A DNA stretch of 64,000 nt from Leptolyngbya sp. SIO1E4 (GCA_010672825.2 JAAHFU020000003.1:434001-498000); one strand, 5' to 3'. Counted from the first letter of the stretch, positions 19,988-29,212 are shown. Numbers and translations: made by a program. Notes: generated by a model from the sequence alone, not told the origin.

Positions 19988-20536
19988 ATGAAAACCCTGA
20001 ACATGATGAGAAAACTACCCAGCAAACTGGGCTTAGCAGCCCTTTTAATAGGCGTCTCCGGTGCCTTTACAGCAGCGGGTGCGGCTCCCGATCCGCTTTT
20101 TGAACCGGTGCTAGATGAGATTCGTCAGGAACTCCCTGAAGGCTGGCAGTTTCGATTGCCTGCGGCGGTTCCATCCGAAAGTGAACTCTACCCCTTTATT
20201 AGTGAGGCGAGTGATACACAACTCATTGTGAGTCTGGGGTTAACTCCTGATTGTGCTGCCCCAGACTGCACCATTGGCATGATTGGGGTCACCAACGTAG
20301 AACCCACAGCAACAGATTGGCCCCCCGAGGGACGTGACGTAACCCCCGTTGACTTGAGCGAAGGGGTTCAGGGCTATCACCTTTTACGAGGGGAAGGGGC
20401 AGCGACTAATCAACTGGTGATGTGGCAGCAAGACGGGCTGACATATGCCATTGCAACCCTGGCAGACGCAGCTCCCCAAGAAGCGTTTGTAGCTATGGCG
20501 CGCTCAATGGCCAATGAGCCCCCGATTAGTCGTTAA
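19988..20536 (+). CDS. Secreted hypothetical protein
   Basis: 182 residues. Signal peptide: KLPSKLGLAALLIGVSGAFT followed by AAGAAPD, cleavage likely at AGA-AP. The mature protein has a CAAPDC pair that may form a disulfide. I recognise no domain. The C-terminal half (LVMWQQDGLTYAIATLADAAPQEAFVAMARSM) suggests a compact alpha/beta domain. A hairpin at 20559-20578 follows. Confidence 0.65.
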   Translation: MKTLNMMRKLPSKLGLAALLIGVSGAFTAAGAAPDPLFEPVLDEIRQELPEGWQFRLPAAVPSESELYPFISEASDTQLIVSLGLTPDCAAPDCTIGMIGVTNVEPTATDWPPEGRDVTPVDLSEGVQGYHLLRGEGAATNQLVMWQQDGLTYAIATLADAAPQEAFVAMARSMANEPPISR

Positions 20537-20558
20537 TATCGTTTAATTATGAGCAACT

Positions 20559-20578
20559 GCCCCACAGCTCTGTGGGGC
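20559..20578 (+). terminator. GC-rich hairpin after the secreted protein gene
   Basis: GCCCCACAG pairs perfectly with CTGTGGGGC around a 2-nt loop, 22 nt after the stop codon at 20536. The following TCTGAGGATTTGTTGG is not a clean T-run, so termination efficiency is uncertain. Confidence 0.45.
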
Positions 20579-20717
20579 TCTGAGGATTTGTTGGATGCGT
20601 CGAATAATACGGGTGTTTACTGCCCATTCGGTGGGCTGAGCGATCGCATCCCCTATAATGCGAACATGTGTTTCATCCTGCCATAAATAATCCTGCCATA
20701 AATAATTAGGAATCAGC

Positions 20718-21017
20718 ATGATCGCACGCACATGGCATGGTCGTGTACCCAAAGCAAAGGCAGATGCCTATTATCAGTATCTTCTGACAACGGGTGTTAA
20801 AGATTACCAGGCGACAGAAGGGAATCTCGGGGTCAATGTCCTTCGTAGAGTTGAAGGCGACGAGGCCCACTTTTTGCTTATCACCCTGTGGGAATCTTGG
20901 GAGGCTATTCGAAAGTTCGCAGGAGAAGACGTAGACCGTGCCCGATATTACCCTGAGGATGCTGATTTTCTGCTGGAATTCGAACCGATCGTCACGCACT
21001 ATGAGGTGTTGCTTTAA
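20718..21017 (+). CDS. Antibiotic biosynthesis monooxygenase (ABM) domain protein
   Basis: 99 residues, one ABM ferredoxin-like domain: MIARTWHGRVPKAKADAYYQYL, then EGNLGVNVLRRVEGDEAHFLLITLWESWEAIRKFAGED. The spacing fits the dimeric alpha+beta barrel family, which includes heme-degrading and quinone-forming enzymes as well as unknowns. No catalytic residues can be assigned. It stands alone, separated by 181 nt from the gene before it. Confidence 0.75.
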   Translation: MIARTWHGRVPKAKADAYYQYLLTTGVKDYQATEGNLGVNVLRRVEGDEAHFLLITLWESWEAIRKFAGEDVDRARYYPEDADFLLEFEPIVTHYEVLL

Positions 21018-21457
21018 CCTTCCTCAGTGGAGGGCATCCTGATGATGAACATGATTGCCCCTGCCCGCCAGAATCCTCCCTTGAGCTATATATAAAACTC
21101 TTATTGAAATTAATGCAGGTCCCTATAAATAGCTGAAAAATATTAAGGCATGAGGCGAAGGGCAGACTATAAGGACGGAATATTTAGAGGCAAAATCACG
21201 CTGATCGAGGAATAATTCTAACCTGACAAAAACTCTAGAAGCCTGTACTTTTATTTTTCAAAATTAGCCTTCTAAAAATGGGCCGCTTACATCATTTTTT
21301 TCCAATTAAAAGATGATGCCACTTGCTCCGCGTGGCCAGACATTGTGGAAAAATAGCCGATAGGATGATGCTGTCCAAACTTCCGTAGGCCACTTTAAAA
21401 GTAACCCTAGATAGGGCCAAGAGAAGCGAGAGATTAGCTCAACAGAGGTTTTTGATC
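21018..21457. other. Intergenic region upstream of the paralogue array, 440 bp
   Basis: AT-rich. The last 100 nt (GATGCTGTCCAAA, AAAGTAACC, then CAACAGAGGTTTTTGATC before the ATG) resemble the leaders of the next three genes, so the leader was copied with the genes. No other structure recognised. Confidence 0.5.
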
Positions 21458-22420
21458 ATGCGAGTTCGAACGGTAACTTTGCTAGTCATGCTAGCTGGAT
21501 TGGTGTTGCCTGGTAGTGTTGCGATCGCCCAATCATCTCCAGAGATTCCTGAAACTCCAGTTTTGCCAGAATCCTCCGACGATCCTGCTCTCCTGCGAGC
21601 GATCGCTGAGTACTTTGCTGGAGTTGTCATGCCGGGGGATGAGTTGATTGTCGGTGAACTCCCTGAGTCGCTTTCACCAGGCCTATTCCCCATGCCAAGT
21701 GATACGCGAATTCTGGGTAGTGTGGTAAGAGGAGGTGGGAATGCTCAGGGTGAGGTCACTTCAGAGCAACCACCCTACGCTCAGGTAATGCTCACTTCAG
21801 AGCTTGCACCAGAGGCCATCCAAGCTTTTTACGAAGAACAATTGCTAAGTGCAGGATGGCAAACGAATCAAGCGCGTCCCTTTGCGTGGGTATTTAGACA
21901 AGATAATCCTCTTACTCTTCAGCATCCCGACCCGGCTGAGTTTTTGCACTCAAACTTTTGCTCTAGTGCTGACGATGTGCTTGTAAGAATCCAAGCGTTG
22001 GAATTGCAGCCCGATCAATCCACGGTTGTACGACTCGATATCAGCCCCAATGCAGCCAATGCGATAGAGGCGGCTTGCAGCGATATCGTACTGCCCGCCC
22101 TACCTACCTTACACCTGCCCAACGATGTCGAAATTTTTTCCTACAGTACAGGGGGGGGAGATGGTTCCTTACATACCGAGGCCAATATCGTAGCGAGTAC
22201 GACCCCCGAGGCGTTGCTGTCTCATTTAGCCGAGCAGTTTGATCAAGCGGGTTGGATACCCGCCGAACGGGGAGATGATGCGGTTCAGTCTTGGGGTAGT
22301 TGGACGGTTGAAAGCGAGCAAGGAGAAACTTGGCAAAGCATGCTCAGCGTGGTTCAGGTGCCCGGAGATTCAGGGACATACGTGTTGCGAGCTCGGGCCG
22401 AACGGCAAGCCGATGAGTAG
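21458..22420 (+). CDS. Secreted paralogue 1 of 4 (unknown family)
   Basis: 320 residues from ATG 21458, preceded by AGAGG. Signal peptide ends in VAIAQ. The mature protein has two halves that each hold a similar helix: AFYEEQLLSAGWQ and HLAEQFDQAGWIP, hence probably two copies of one domain. FCSS and AACS supply two Cys conserved in all four paralogues, likely a disulfide. The C terminus is SWTVESEQGETWQSMLSV. Function unknown; periplasmic or outer location predicted. It is the first of a tandem array. Confidence 0.75.
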   Translation: MRVRTVTLLVMLAGLVLPGSVAIAQSSPEIPETPVLPESSDDPALLRAIAEYFAGVVMPGDELIVGELPESLSPGLFPMPSDTRILGSVVRGGGNAQGEVTSEQPPYAQVMLTSELAPEAIQAFYEEQLLSAGWQTNQARPFAWVFRQDNPLTLQHPDPAEFLHSNFCSSADDVLVRIQALELQPDQSTVVRLDISPNAANAIEAACSDIVLPALPTLHLPNDVEIFSYSTGGGDGSLHTEANIVASTTPEALLSHLAEQFDQAGWIPAERGDDAVQSWGSWTVESEQGETWQSMLSVVQVPGDSGTYVLRARAERQADE

Positions 22421-22653
22421 GCCATCATTTATTTCTCGAAGGTGGCAAAAAAATGATGCAAACAGGTTGATTTTTAGCGGGTGAAAATTGAAGGTTTGCT
22501 CATGAAAAAAGGATGCTTTCTATTTGAATAGCCAGCTCTCCTCAGAAACTAACCAGTTGGTTGATGCTGTCTAAAATTTCATCAGCCAAGCTGAAAATAG
22601 GCCTAAAAAAGGTCATGAAACATGCGAGTTTAGCTCAACAGAGGTTTTTGACA

Positions 22654-23580
22654 ATGCAATTTCGAACCGTACCTTTGCTAGTGATGCTAGTTGGGTTGGT
22701 GTTGCCTGGTGGCGTCGCGATCGCCCAATCCTCTTCAGAATCCTCCGAGGTTCCAACAACCGTCGAATCCCCTGAAGATCTAGCTACCTTACGTGAACTG
22801 GCTGAGCACTTTGCTGGGGTTGGCGTGCCTGGAGATGAGTTGATTGTTGGGGAACTCCCCGAGGGTCTCGTACTAGAAAACTTGCCAATGCCTGATGATG
22901 CACGTCTTCTCGGCAGTATCGCGCGAGGTGGCAATTATTTTGATATTTTGCTCCAGTCAAATCAATCACCCCAGGCAATTGACGCTTTTTATCAAGAGCA
23001 ATTATTGAGTGCAGGATGGCAATTAGTTTCCTTCCCCGGCAACATCTGGAACTTTGCAAAAGCAGATATTATGGCACAGCTGGAAGAACAACACTCAACC
23101 GATTCTTTTTGTTCTGATACGGAAGGCGTTTATCTACACACCACAGCCACAGCATTCCAGCCCAATCAAGCCACAACGGTCAACCTGAGTGTTCAGCAAG
23201 TTGAGGCAGAGGGCATGCCATTAGATTGCAGCGCGAACGCGTTTGATAATTTACCCCCCTTGCCCACACTCCACCTCCCAGACACGGTACGCCCTACGGC
23301 CGGTACTACAACACCTACTACGGGAGATCTCCTTGCTACCTATGTCGTGATTGAAAGCGATATGACTGGCGAAGCATTGCTAGCTCACTTTGCTGAACAG
23401 TATGAACAAGCCGGATGGGCTCCTGTAGAGCGCAGCGATGATGAGGGGCCATTTTCTGCAAGTTGGACGATTGAAAATGATCAAGGTCAAACCTGGCAGA
23501 GCACCTTTAATGTGCTCAGACTCCACGGAACAACAGATGAATATCTGCTGAGTGCTCAGGCCGAACCAAAAGGCAACTAA
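22654..23580 (+). CDS. Secreted paralogue 2 of 4 (unknown family)
   Basis: 308 residues starting MQFRTVPLLVMLVGL. I reject the longer frame from 22561 because the ATG at 22654 has AGAGG upstream in the same context as its three paralogues. Signal peptide ends VAIAQ. Conserved blocks: GDELIVGELPE, AFYQEQLLSAGWQ, FCSDTEG, LPPLPTLHLP, HFAEQYEQAGWAPVERSDD and SWTIENDQGQTWQSTFNVL. Confidence 0.75.
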   Translation: MQFRTVPLLVMLVGLVLPGGVAIAQSSSESSEVPTTVESPEDLATLRELAEHFAGVGVPGDELIVGELPEGLVLENLPMPDDARLLGSIARGGNYFDILLQSNQSPQAIDAFYQEQLLSAGWQLVSFPGNIWNFAKADIMAQLEEQHSTDSFCSDTEGVYLHTTATAFQPNQATTVNLSVQQVEAEGMPLDCSANAFDNLPPLPTLHLPDTVRPTAGTTTPTTGDLLATYVVIESDMTGEALLAHFAEQYEQAGWAPVERSDDEGPFSASWTIENDQGQTWQSTFNVLRLHGTTDEYLLSAQAEPKGN

Positions 23581-23681
23581 GGTGTCTCACCTGGGGTTGC
23601 TTTTAGTTATGTCGCTGATAAAAGTAACCCCTACAAACGTTCATGAGCCATGAAAGATGAGTTTGATAGAGGTTTTCAATC

Positions 23682-24686
23682 ATGCAATTCCGAATCGTGC
23701 CTTTGCTTGCCATATTGGTTGGATTAGGGCTGCCCAGTAGTGTTGCGATCGCTCAGCCATCCCCCGATACCCAATCTCCCTCAGAATCCTCCGAACCCCA
23801 ATCATCGTCTGAATCTCCCGATGATGTGGCGACCCTGCGTGCCCTCGCCGAGCACTTAACCAGGGTCGGTATGCCTGGTGATGAATTGTTAGTCGGGGAA
23901 CTCCCCGATGATCGCTTGCCAGAGAGCCTGCCGCTGCCCAGCGATGCTCAACTTGTAGGCAGTGTTGTCAGAGGGGAGGGCAGACATCTCGATATTCTGC
24001 TTCAGTCAAATCAATCACCCCAGGAATTCAAAGCTTTTTATACGGACCAGTTGGTGGATGCAGGATGGCAGGTGGCTCGATTCCCAACGGGAATCTGGAA
24101 CTTTGCGACAGCGAATCCTGAGATGCCGGTAGCAGAGACTGAGGTGTCGGTAGCAGAGACTGAGATGCCGGTAGCAGAGACTGAGATGCCGGTAGACGAT
24201 TACGCAATTAATTTCTTTTGTTCCAGCACAGAAGGGCTCTATCTGAACACCGTTGCATTTGCCTCCCAACCTGGTCAGGCCACAATGGTTAACCTGAGTA
24301 TTGGTCAAGCTGATGCACGGTCCATGCCACCAGAGTGCAACGCTGATGCTGCAGTGTTACCCCCCTTGCCTACACTGCAGCTTCCAGAGGGCATCACTCT
24401 GACTAGAGGGAGTTCAGCCGATGCTACAGAAGACATTCTTTCCACCCATGCCCTGATTGAGAGTGAGATGACTCGCGAAGACTTGTTAACTCATTTCGTA
24501 GAGCAGTATGAGCAGGCTGGATGGATTCCTGCCGAGCGCAGCGATGATAACGGGCAATTATCCGCAAGTTGGACGATTGAAGACGATCAGGGCCAAACCT
24601 GGCAGAGCACTTTTAATGTGCTCAAACTGCAGGGGGCTACCAATGAGTATCTACTAAGTGCCCAGGCTGCACAGCAGAGTGACTGA
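23682..24686 (+). CDS. Secreted paralogue 3 of 4, with a 7-residue repeat insertion
   Basis: 334 residues. It is like paralogue 2 in all conserved blocks (GDELLVGELPDD, AFYTDQLVDAGWQ, FCSSTEG, LPPLPTLQLPEG, HFVEQYEQAGWIPAERSDD) but has an inserted repeat AETEMPV/AETEVSV between the first domain and FCSS, encoded by 21-bp units at 24120-24195. The Ser/Pro/Glu-rich segment after the signal peptide is longer than in the others. AGAGG precedes the ATG. Confidence 0.75.
   Translation: MQFRIVPLLAILVGLGLPSSVAIAQPSPDTQSPSESSEPQSSSESPDDVATLRALAEHLTRVGMPGDELLVGELPDDRLPESLPLPSDAQLVGSVVRGEGRHLDILLQSNQSPQEFKAFYTDQLVDAGWQVARFPTGIWNFATANPEMPVAETEVSVAETEMPVAETEMPVDDYAINFFCSSTEGLYLNTVAFASQPGQATMVNLSIGQADARSMPPECNADAAVLPPLPTLQLPEGITLTRGSSADATEDILSTHALIESEMTREDLLTHFVEQYEQAGWIPAERSDDNGQLSASWTIEDDQGQTWQSTFNVLKLQGATNEYLLSAQAAQQSD
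24120..24195 (+). repeat. In-frame 21-bp tandem repeat (VNTR-like)
   Basis: Three full units (24120-24140, 24141-24161, 24162-24182) and one partial, based on GAGATGCCGGTAGCAGAGACT, with two differences in the second unit. Each adds seven residues, so copy number can change without frameshift. Confidence 0.9.
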
Positions 24687-24786
24687 TTTGTCTGGATGAG
24701 ATTGTTCTCAGGTGCGTTGTCGCCAAAAGTAGCCTCTGCAAAAGGTCGTAAGAAATGCAAGATTAATTCGATAGAGGTTTTCAACC

Positions 24787-25707
24787 ATGCAATTCCGCAT
24801 AGTGCCTTCACTCTTCATGTTAGTTGGATTAACGCTGTCCAATAGTGTTGCGATCGCTCAATCCTCGCCAGAGTCCCCTGAGTCCGAATCACCGCCCGAA
24901 ATCTCCGATGTTCTACCGTCTGACGAGCCAGTGCTGTTGCGAGCGATCGTAGAGCATTACGCTGGCGTGAGAGCGCCTGGAGATGAGCTGCTGGTTGGGC
25001 AGCTCCCGGATATCCTCGCGCCGGAAGTCTTGCCGATTCCTAACGATGTGCAAATTCTCGGCAGCATTGTACGGGGTGGCAACTCCTTCGATATTGTGCT
25101 CGAGTCAACGCAAACACCCGAGGCCATTATCGCTTTTTACGAAGAGCAGTTACTGAGCTCAGGCTGGCAAGCCGCTCAATTCCCTGCTAGCACATGGAAC
25201 TTTACCACCGCAGAAGATGAAGAGCATTCACCCAATGTCTTCTGTTCCGATACAGAAGGCTATACCCTCGACATCTCAACTTGGACATTGCAGGCAAACC
25301 AGCCAACCAATATCTATCTCAGCATGAACCAACCCTCACCAGAGGTGATGCCCTTAGCGTGCAACGTGAGTGCGGCGGATACGCTGCCCCCTCTGCCAAC
25401 ACTGCAGTTGCCCGAGGGGGTCAAGCCTTCTACCAGTAACTCAGGTGTAGAAGACAATTTTCAGACTTTTCATACCGACATTATTATCACGACTGACCTG
25501 ACCAGTGAGGCATTGTTATCACACCTGTCCCAGCAGTTTGACCAAGCTGGATGGACACCTACAGAGCGCAGTGATAGCGGAGTGCAATCTCAAGCAAGCT
25601 GGACCGTTGAAGACGAGCAGGGGCAAACCTGGCAGAGCGAGATCGACGTAATTAAGCTAGGGGCTTCGGATGAATACTTTCTCCGTGCCAAAGCAGAACG
25701 ACAATAA
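24787..25707 (+). CDS. Secreted paralogue 4 of 4 (unknown family)
   Basis: 306 residues starting MQFRIVPSLFMLVGL, signal peptide ending VAIAQ. It has the same blocks as its paralogues: GDELLVGQLPD, AFYEEQLLSSGWQ, FCSDTEG, LPPLPTLQLPEG, HLSQQFDQAGWTPTERSD and SWTVEDEQGQTWQSEIDV. It ends the array. The leader (GATAGAGGTTTTCAACC) matches that of paralogue 3, so these two are probably the most recent copies. Confidence 0.75.
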   Translation: MQFRIVPSLFMLVGLTLSNSVAIAQSSPESPESESPPEISDVLPSDEPVLLRAIVEHYAGVRAPGDELLVGQLPDILAPEVLPIPNDVQILGSIVRGGNSFDIVLESTQTPEAIIAFYEEQLLSSGWQAAQFPASTWNFTTAEDEEHSPNVFCSDTEGYTLDISTWTLQANQPTNIYLSMNQPSPEVMPLACNVSAADTLPPLPTLQLPEGVKPSTSNSGVEDNFQTFHTDIIITTDLTSEALLSHLSQQFDQAGWTPTERSDSGVQSQASWTVEDEQGQTWQSEIDVIKLGASDEYFLRAKAERQ

Positions 25708-25805
25708 ACCCAAGTGAACCTATAGGGCTCATCACATGGTGTGATGAGCTGCTTCTCATCCTTATTTCTGCCAACGCCAATCTGTTTAAAGACTCCGCAA
25801 ACTCA

Positions 25806-26210
25806 ATGACGGCTAGAGCACGATACCCCTGGTTCCCATCTTTGGTGGCAGTGCATTGGGTGCTGACGTTAATCCCCACCCTGACGTTGCTGCTGCTAGG
25901 ACTCACCACATGGCGAGGACACAGCCTGCTGGGGCACCTACCCATCCCCTCACTTGATGATCCTAAGTTTATTGAAGAGAGTCTTTTTCAAGGGCTGTAC
26001 CGGTTAACACTATGCCTCTACCTAGCAAAACTGCTGCTGAGACATGTTTGGTTTCCGTTTACAGTGACGATGCTCTGGGTTTCTTACCGATATAGCCGCC
26101 GCCTTCTACAAACAGTCTTTTATGGCTTCATACATATAGCTGTTTATGCCTTACCTTGGCTAATAATTGCTCAAGACCCCGCACAACGGATCACTTGGCT
26201 GCTGGACTAA
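25806..26210 (+). CDS. Small membrane protein of unknown function
   Basis: 134 residues with three hydrophobic segments: about 12-34 (VAVHWVLTLIPTLTLLLLGL), 65-90 and 105-122. The loops are Arg/His-rich. No family recognised. It lies 98 nt after the last secreted paralogue on the same strand and may share the transcript. Confidence 0.5.
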   Translation: MTARARYPWFPSLVAVHWVLTLIPTLTLLLLGLTTWRGHSLLGHLPIPSLDDPKFIEESLFQGLYRLTLCLYLAKLLLRHVWFPFTVTMLWVSYRYSRRLLQTVFYGFIHIAVYALPWLIIAQDPAQRITWLLD

Positions 26211-26461
26211 ATCTCAATACCGGAGACATCGCCTCCTGAGTCAGCTCGGCTCATCAAATTTCCTCTGTAAAAGGTGATGCTCAGAGAACTCGTGAATCAT
26301 CTTTGAGCGATAGTTTTATGATTAGCACTCACTTAAGAAGCATTAAAACTTATCCAGTCTTCGCGTTATTAATTTAACACCTAATCTAATTATTTACCCT
26401 GAACAGAATAATTGGAGAACTTATCGTTCAGGCTTTGTTCTCATAGGCGTTTAAATAGATT

Positions 26462-26470
26462 TGATATAAT
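26462..26470 (+). promoter_or_regulatory. Extended -10 promoter candidate
   Basis: TGATATAAT has the TGn extension and a consensus TATAAT hexamer. No good -35 is seen at 17 bp. It would drive the leishmanolysin-like gene with a leader of about 180 nt that contains the hairpin at 26511-26547. Confidence 0.4.
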
Positions 26471-26510
26471 AGATAGACGCTGCTTAAAAAGTAGGCTATT
26501 TCTGCCATGG

Positions 26511-26547
26511 CAAGCCATAAAATCTAGAAATACACTTTTATGGCTTG
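26511..26547 (+). repeat. Perfect 12-bp inverted repeat in the leader of the protease gene
   Basis: CAAGCCATAAAA (26511-26522) pairs with TTTTATGGCTTG (26536-26547) around a 13-nt loop. No T-run follows on either strand. It could be a regulatory hairpin or the end of a lost element. Confidence 0.6.
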
Positions 26548-26654
26548 TCCTATGTCCATCCATCACTGAGTGATCATGGACGTATTCTCTGATTCTTTGA
26601 CTCCAGGGTTATCTATCGATCTTCACACGGTAAGAAGCAATCCAAAGGGGTTTT

Positions 26655-27737
26655 ATGCTGAAATTCAGTCAGTTTGACGATCTGCTATTGCATGATCTTG
26701 AAAGTTTTCTCGAGGGTTTTGCAAAAGCTGACATTGATACCTTGACCGGCAATTTGATCAGAAGAGATGATGTCTTCAGGCGACCGAATATCAGCACAGA
26801 AGCCATCTTGGATGAGCTGAGTTCCTTGAGTGTTGATCAGTTTGCGATCGCGCTTGAATTTGAAGAAGGTGCGATCGCTGAATTGAGTAACCAGATTCAT
26901 TCATACATCACGCAGGCAGATTCCTTATTTGAACGAATGACTGAGTTTGGAAGCCTGCCAAATTTAAGCTTTCCTAATCTTGGTGAAGAGATTTTACAGT
27001 CATTTTTGGGCCCTGTTCAGTTTGATCAGGCATCTACAAATGTGGCTGAAAATACAGCGACTAGTGAGTATGACATTGAGATCAGATTTGTTGACAATAA
27101 CCTGACAGATAGTCAACGGGCTATTTTTGCAGATGCAGTTAATCGCTGGGAACAAATCATTGTGGGAGATATCCCGGATGTATTTGTGAGGGGTATTGGC
27201 CCGGTTGATGACCTGGTTATTAATGTCAGCACCCCCTTTATTGATGGAGCTGGTAGGGTATTAGGCCAAGCTGGGCCAACTCTCGTCAGAGCAGACTCTT
27301 CTCTGCCGATTGCGGGGACGATGCAGTTCGATGCAGCCGATGTCACTCGGTTAGAATCGGTTGGCCAGCTTGACGAAGTCATCTTGCATGAGATGGGCCA
27401 CGTATTTGGGATTGGGACGCTTTGGGGTCAGCTGGGTTTGGTGCAAGGAACCTCTGGATCAGATCCTCGCTACGTCGGTAATCAAGCGGTCCAGGAATAC
27501 AACGAGATTTTTGGTCTCAATGCAAACTCTATCCCTGTTGAAAATACGGGCGGCCCTGGAACCCGAGACAGCCATTGGCGAGAGTCTGTATTTGATAATG
27601 AGCTGATGACGGGATTTTTGGATCTTGGTCAGGCTAATCCGCTCAGCCGCGTGACAGCAGCTTCACTGGGCGATCTAGGGTATGACGTGAATCTGAGTGC
27701 AGCCGCCCCCTACAGCCCACCGCTCGCTAGTGTCTAA
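26655..27737 (+). CDS. Leishmanolysin-like (M8-type) zinc metalloprotease
   Basis: 360 residues. HEMGHVFGIGTLW at 245-257 supplies the zinc ligands His245 and His249 and catalytic Glu246; His307 in RDSHWRESVFDNELMTG is the likely third ligand, and LMTG (317-320) the Met-turn. This order fits bacterial leishmanolysin homologues. There is no N-terminal signal peptide; residues 1-130 are acidic and helical and may be a propeptide or a secretion domain. AAAGGGG is a strong ribosome binding site. Substrate unknown. Confidence 0.8.
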   Translation: MLKFSQFDDLLLHDLESFLEGFAKADIDTLTGNLIRRDDVFRRPNISTEAILDELSSLSVDQFAIALEFEEGAIAELSNQIHSYITQADSLFERMTEFGSLPNLSFPNLGEEILQSFLGPVQFDQASTNVAENTATSEYDIEIRFVDNNLTDSQRAIFADAVNRWEQIIVGDIPDVFVRGIGPVDDLVINVSTPFIDGAGRVLGQAGPTLVRADSSLPIAGTMQFDAADVTRLESVGQLDEVILHEMGHVFGIGTLWGQLGLVQGTSGSDPRYVGNQAVQEYNEIFGLNANSIPVENTGGPGTRDSHWRESVFDNELMTGFLDLGQANPLSRVTAASLGDLGYDVNLSAAAPYSPPLASV

Positions 27738-27859
27738 AGTTTGGCTGAGTAAGTCAGCATGTGCGTCACATCAAATTCAAAGTCGGATAGTAAAGGGGGT
27801 TGTCCCTTGGGGTTGTCCCTTACAGCAGCGTTACAGCGTTCATCTTGGAGTGCGGGCTT

Positions 27860-27975
27860 GAGGCTATAGCTTTGTTTAATTGAGTGCGGTACAGCTTGGT
27901 CATGACTGGGGTTAGGGTATGGGGGCCAGGGTGTACTGTATCCACATACAAACCACTGTAATAACACCGCCAAGG
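27860..27975. repeat. Dispersed G-rich repeat, diverged copy B
   Basis: TTAATTGAGTGCGGTACAG, then GGGGTTAGGGTATGGGGGCC and AGGGTGTACT, align with copy E (GTTGAGTGCAGTACA, GGGTTTAGGGTTTGGGG, AGGGTGTACTTG). It is the only copy not placed between convergent genes. The rest of the 456-bp interval 27738-28193 shows nothing else. Confidence 0.6.
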
Positions 27976-28193
27976 CAGCGGCGGTGAACTGACCTACTGT
28001 CAGGTGATTCAAAGATAAACATCGGCTCAACGAACCAGCCAAACTCAATTGATGTCATCAGGGGTTTTGCTGGGGCGATTGCTGTATTAGCCAGTCGTGG
28101 GTTTGGCCATCTAACAGCCTGCGTTTAACAAAATTACCTTGAGATTCTGGCGTCCCCTCTGTAGACTCAACATGCGCAGTAACGATTACGGCT

Positions 28194-28580
28194 ATGCAAG
28201 ACACGACCGTGTTTTCTGAACCTTGTGAGAACTCAACCAGTCAGCTAGTGGAGGGATTACCCCCAGACATTTATTTAACTGTAGAGGATGTACAGCGGCA
28301 GATTAGGCGATCGCGAGCCTCAGTCTATCGCTATGCCAATACTGACCCTAAAATCCTCCACCCTCCCTTTGACCCTAACCGGCTTAACCCTGAAATCCGT
28401 GACAACCGCGATGAACCGCTCAAGTTCCATCCGCAAGAGGTTCGTCGCTTTGCCCGCGATGTGCTGGGGCTAAACCCCACAATTGCAGTTCAACCCTCAG
28501 AAGAGTCCACAACTCATGAACTGCTCAGAGCTATCTTGAACGAACTTAAAGCGATTCGAGCACATCTGGAATCTCGCTAG
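28194..28580 (+). CDS. Hypothetical protein with HTH-like N-terminal region
   Basis: 128 residues. PDIYLTVEDVQRQIRRSRASVYRYAN (about 25-50) looks like the DNA-binding helix pair of excisionase/MerR-like proteins, followed by a wing-like stretch and FHPQEVRRFARDVLG. The C terminus (ELLRAILNELKAIRAHLES) is a probable coiled coil. A DNA-binding role is an inference. No neighbours suggest a partner. Confidence 0.6.
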   Translation: MQDTTVFSEPCENSTSQLVEGLPPDIYLTVEDVQRQIRRSRASVYRYANTDPKILHPPFDPNRLNPEIRDNRDEPLKFHPQEVRRFARDVLGLNPTIAVQPSEESTTHELLRAILNELKAIRAHLESR

Positions 28581-28890
28581 GTTCTATGACCAGAGGGGAT
28601 TTCCGTAACATTCACCCTACTCAAGGTAGAAGAAAGAATGTTAGGGTAGTATTGATATTTATTTACATTAGGTTCCAACCGTGTGTTACTCAGCTCACAA
28701 TGATCGCATTGAGCGTTCGCTACCCTAGGCTTCATGGGGCGCAGATTCGGTGGAACTCTAAATATTCCGTATCCTTCACAGGAACTGTTTGATAGACGTG
28801 AACGAATCTGTCCTCGTCAACTACGTTGCACTTCTGAACTGTTCTTGCACCCGATACTTTCAGTTTAGGCACTGAAGCTGCCTCTCACTT
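28581..28890. other. Intergenic region, 310 bp
   Basis: No gene, repeat or hairpin of note. The open frame 28586-28792 has no homologous look and no ribosome binding site. Confidence 0.4.
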
Positions 28891-29076
28891 ATGGAATCCG
28901 CTAGTTCATCTGAGCACCCTCCGGAACCTCCGAGTCCTTGGTTTGCCCCTGTGATTGGGACGGTTGTTGCTTTCCTGACGCTGACACTGCCGCTGTTGGC
29001 GATCGCCCATTATTCTTCGGCCAACATTCCAATGCCGTCTCTACCGACTTATCCGCTTTCACAAACTCGTGAATGA
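28891..29076 (+). CDS. Small single-pass membrane protein
   Basis: 61 residues: a Pro/Ser-rich N terminus (SSSEHPPEPPSPWFAPVIG), one transmembrane helix (TVVAFLTLTLPLLAIAHYSS) and a short Pro-rich tail. The composition is protein-like and the gene is on the same strand as ppa, 136 nt upstream of it. No function known to me. Confidence 0.5.
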   Translation: MESASSSEHPPEPPSPWFAPVIGTVVAFLTLTLPLLAIAHYSSANIPMPSLPTYPLSQTRE

Positions 29077-29212
29077 TTTGTGAGGATAGCGGTATATCCT
29101 TCTGGGAAATGAACGTCATCGCCTAAAATGCATAGGCGGAAGAGCAGCTTAGCTGTCTATCAGCCTTAGCGACTCTTCAGGTTTGTCCTAAGAAAATATC
29201 TGGAGACGCACT

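Larger units (their letters stand above)
26211..26654. other. Intergenic region, 444 bp
   Basis: AT-rich leader of the leishmanolysin-like gene. It holds the extended -10 candidate at 26462-26470 and the hairpin at 26511-26547; nothing else is recognised. Confidence 0.5.

Noticed and set aside
22561..22653. Longer start for secreted paralogue 2
   Set aside because: The ATG at 22654 has the same AGAGG leader and signal peptide start as the other three copies.
24120..24195. Short repeats as a CRISPR array
   Set aside because: Units are contiguous, without spacers, and encode an in-frame heptad repeat.
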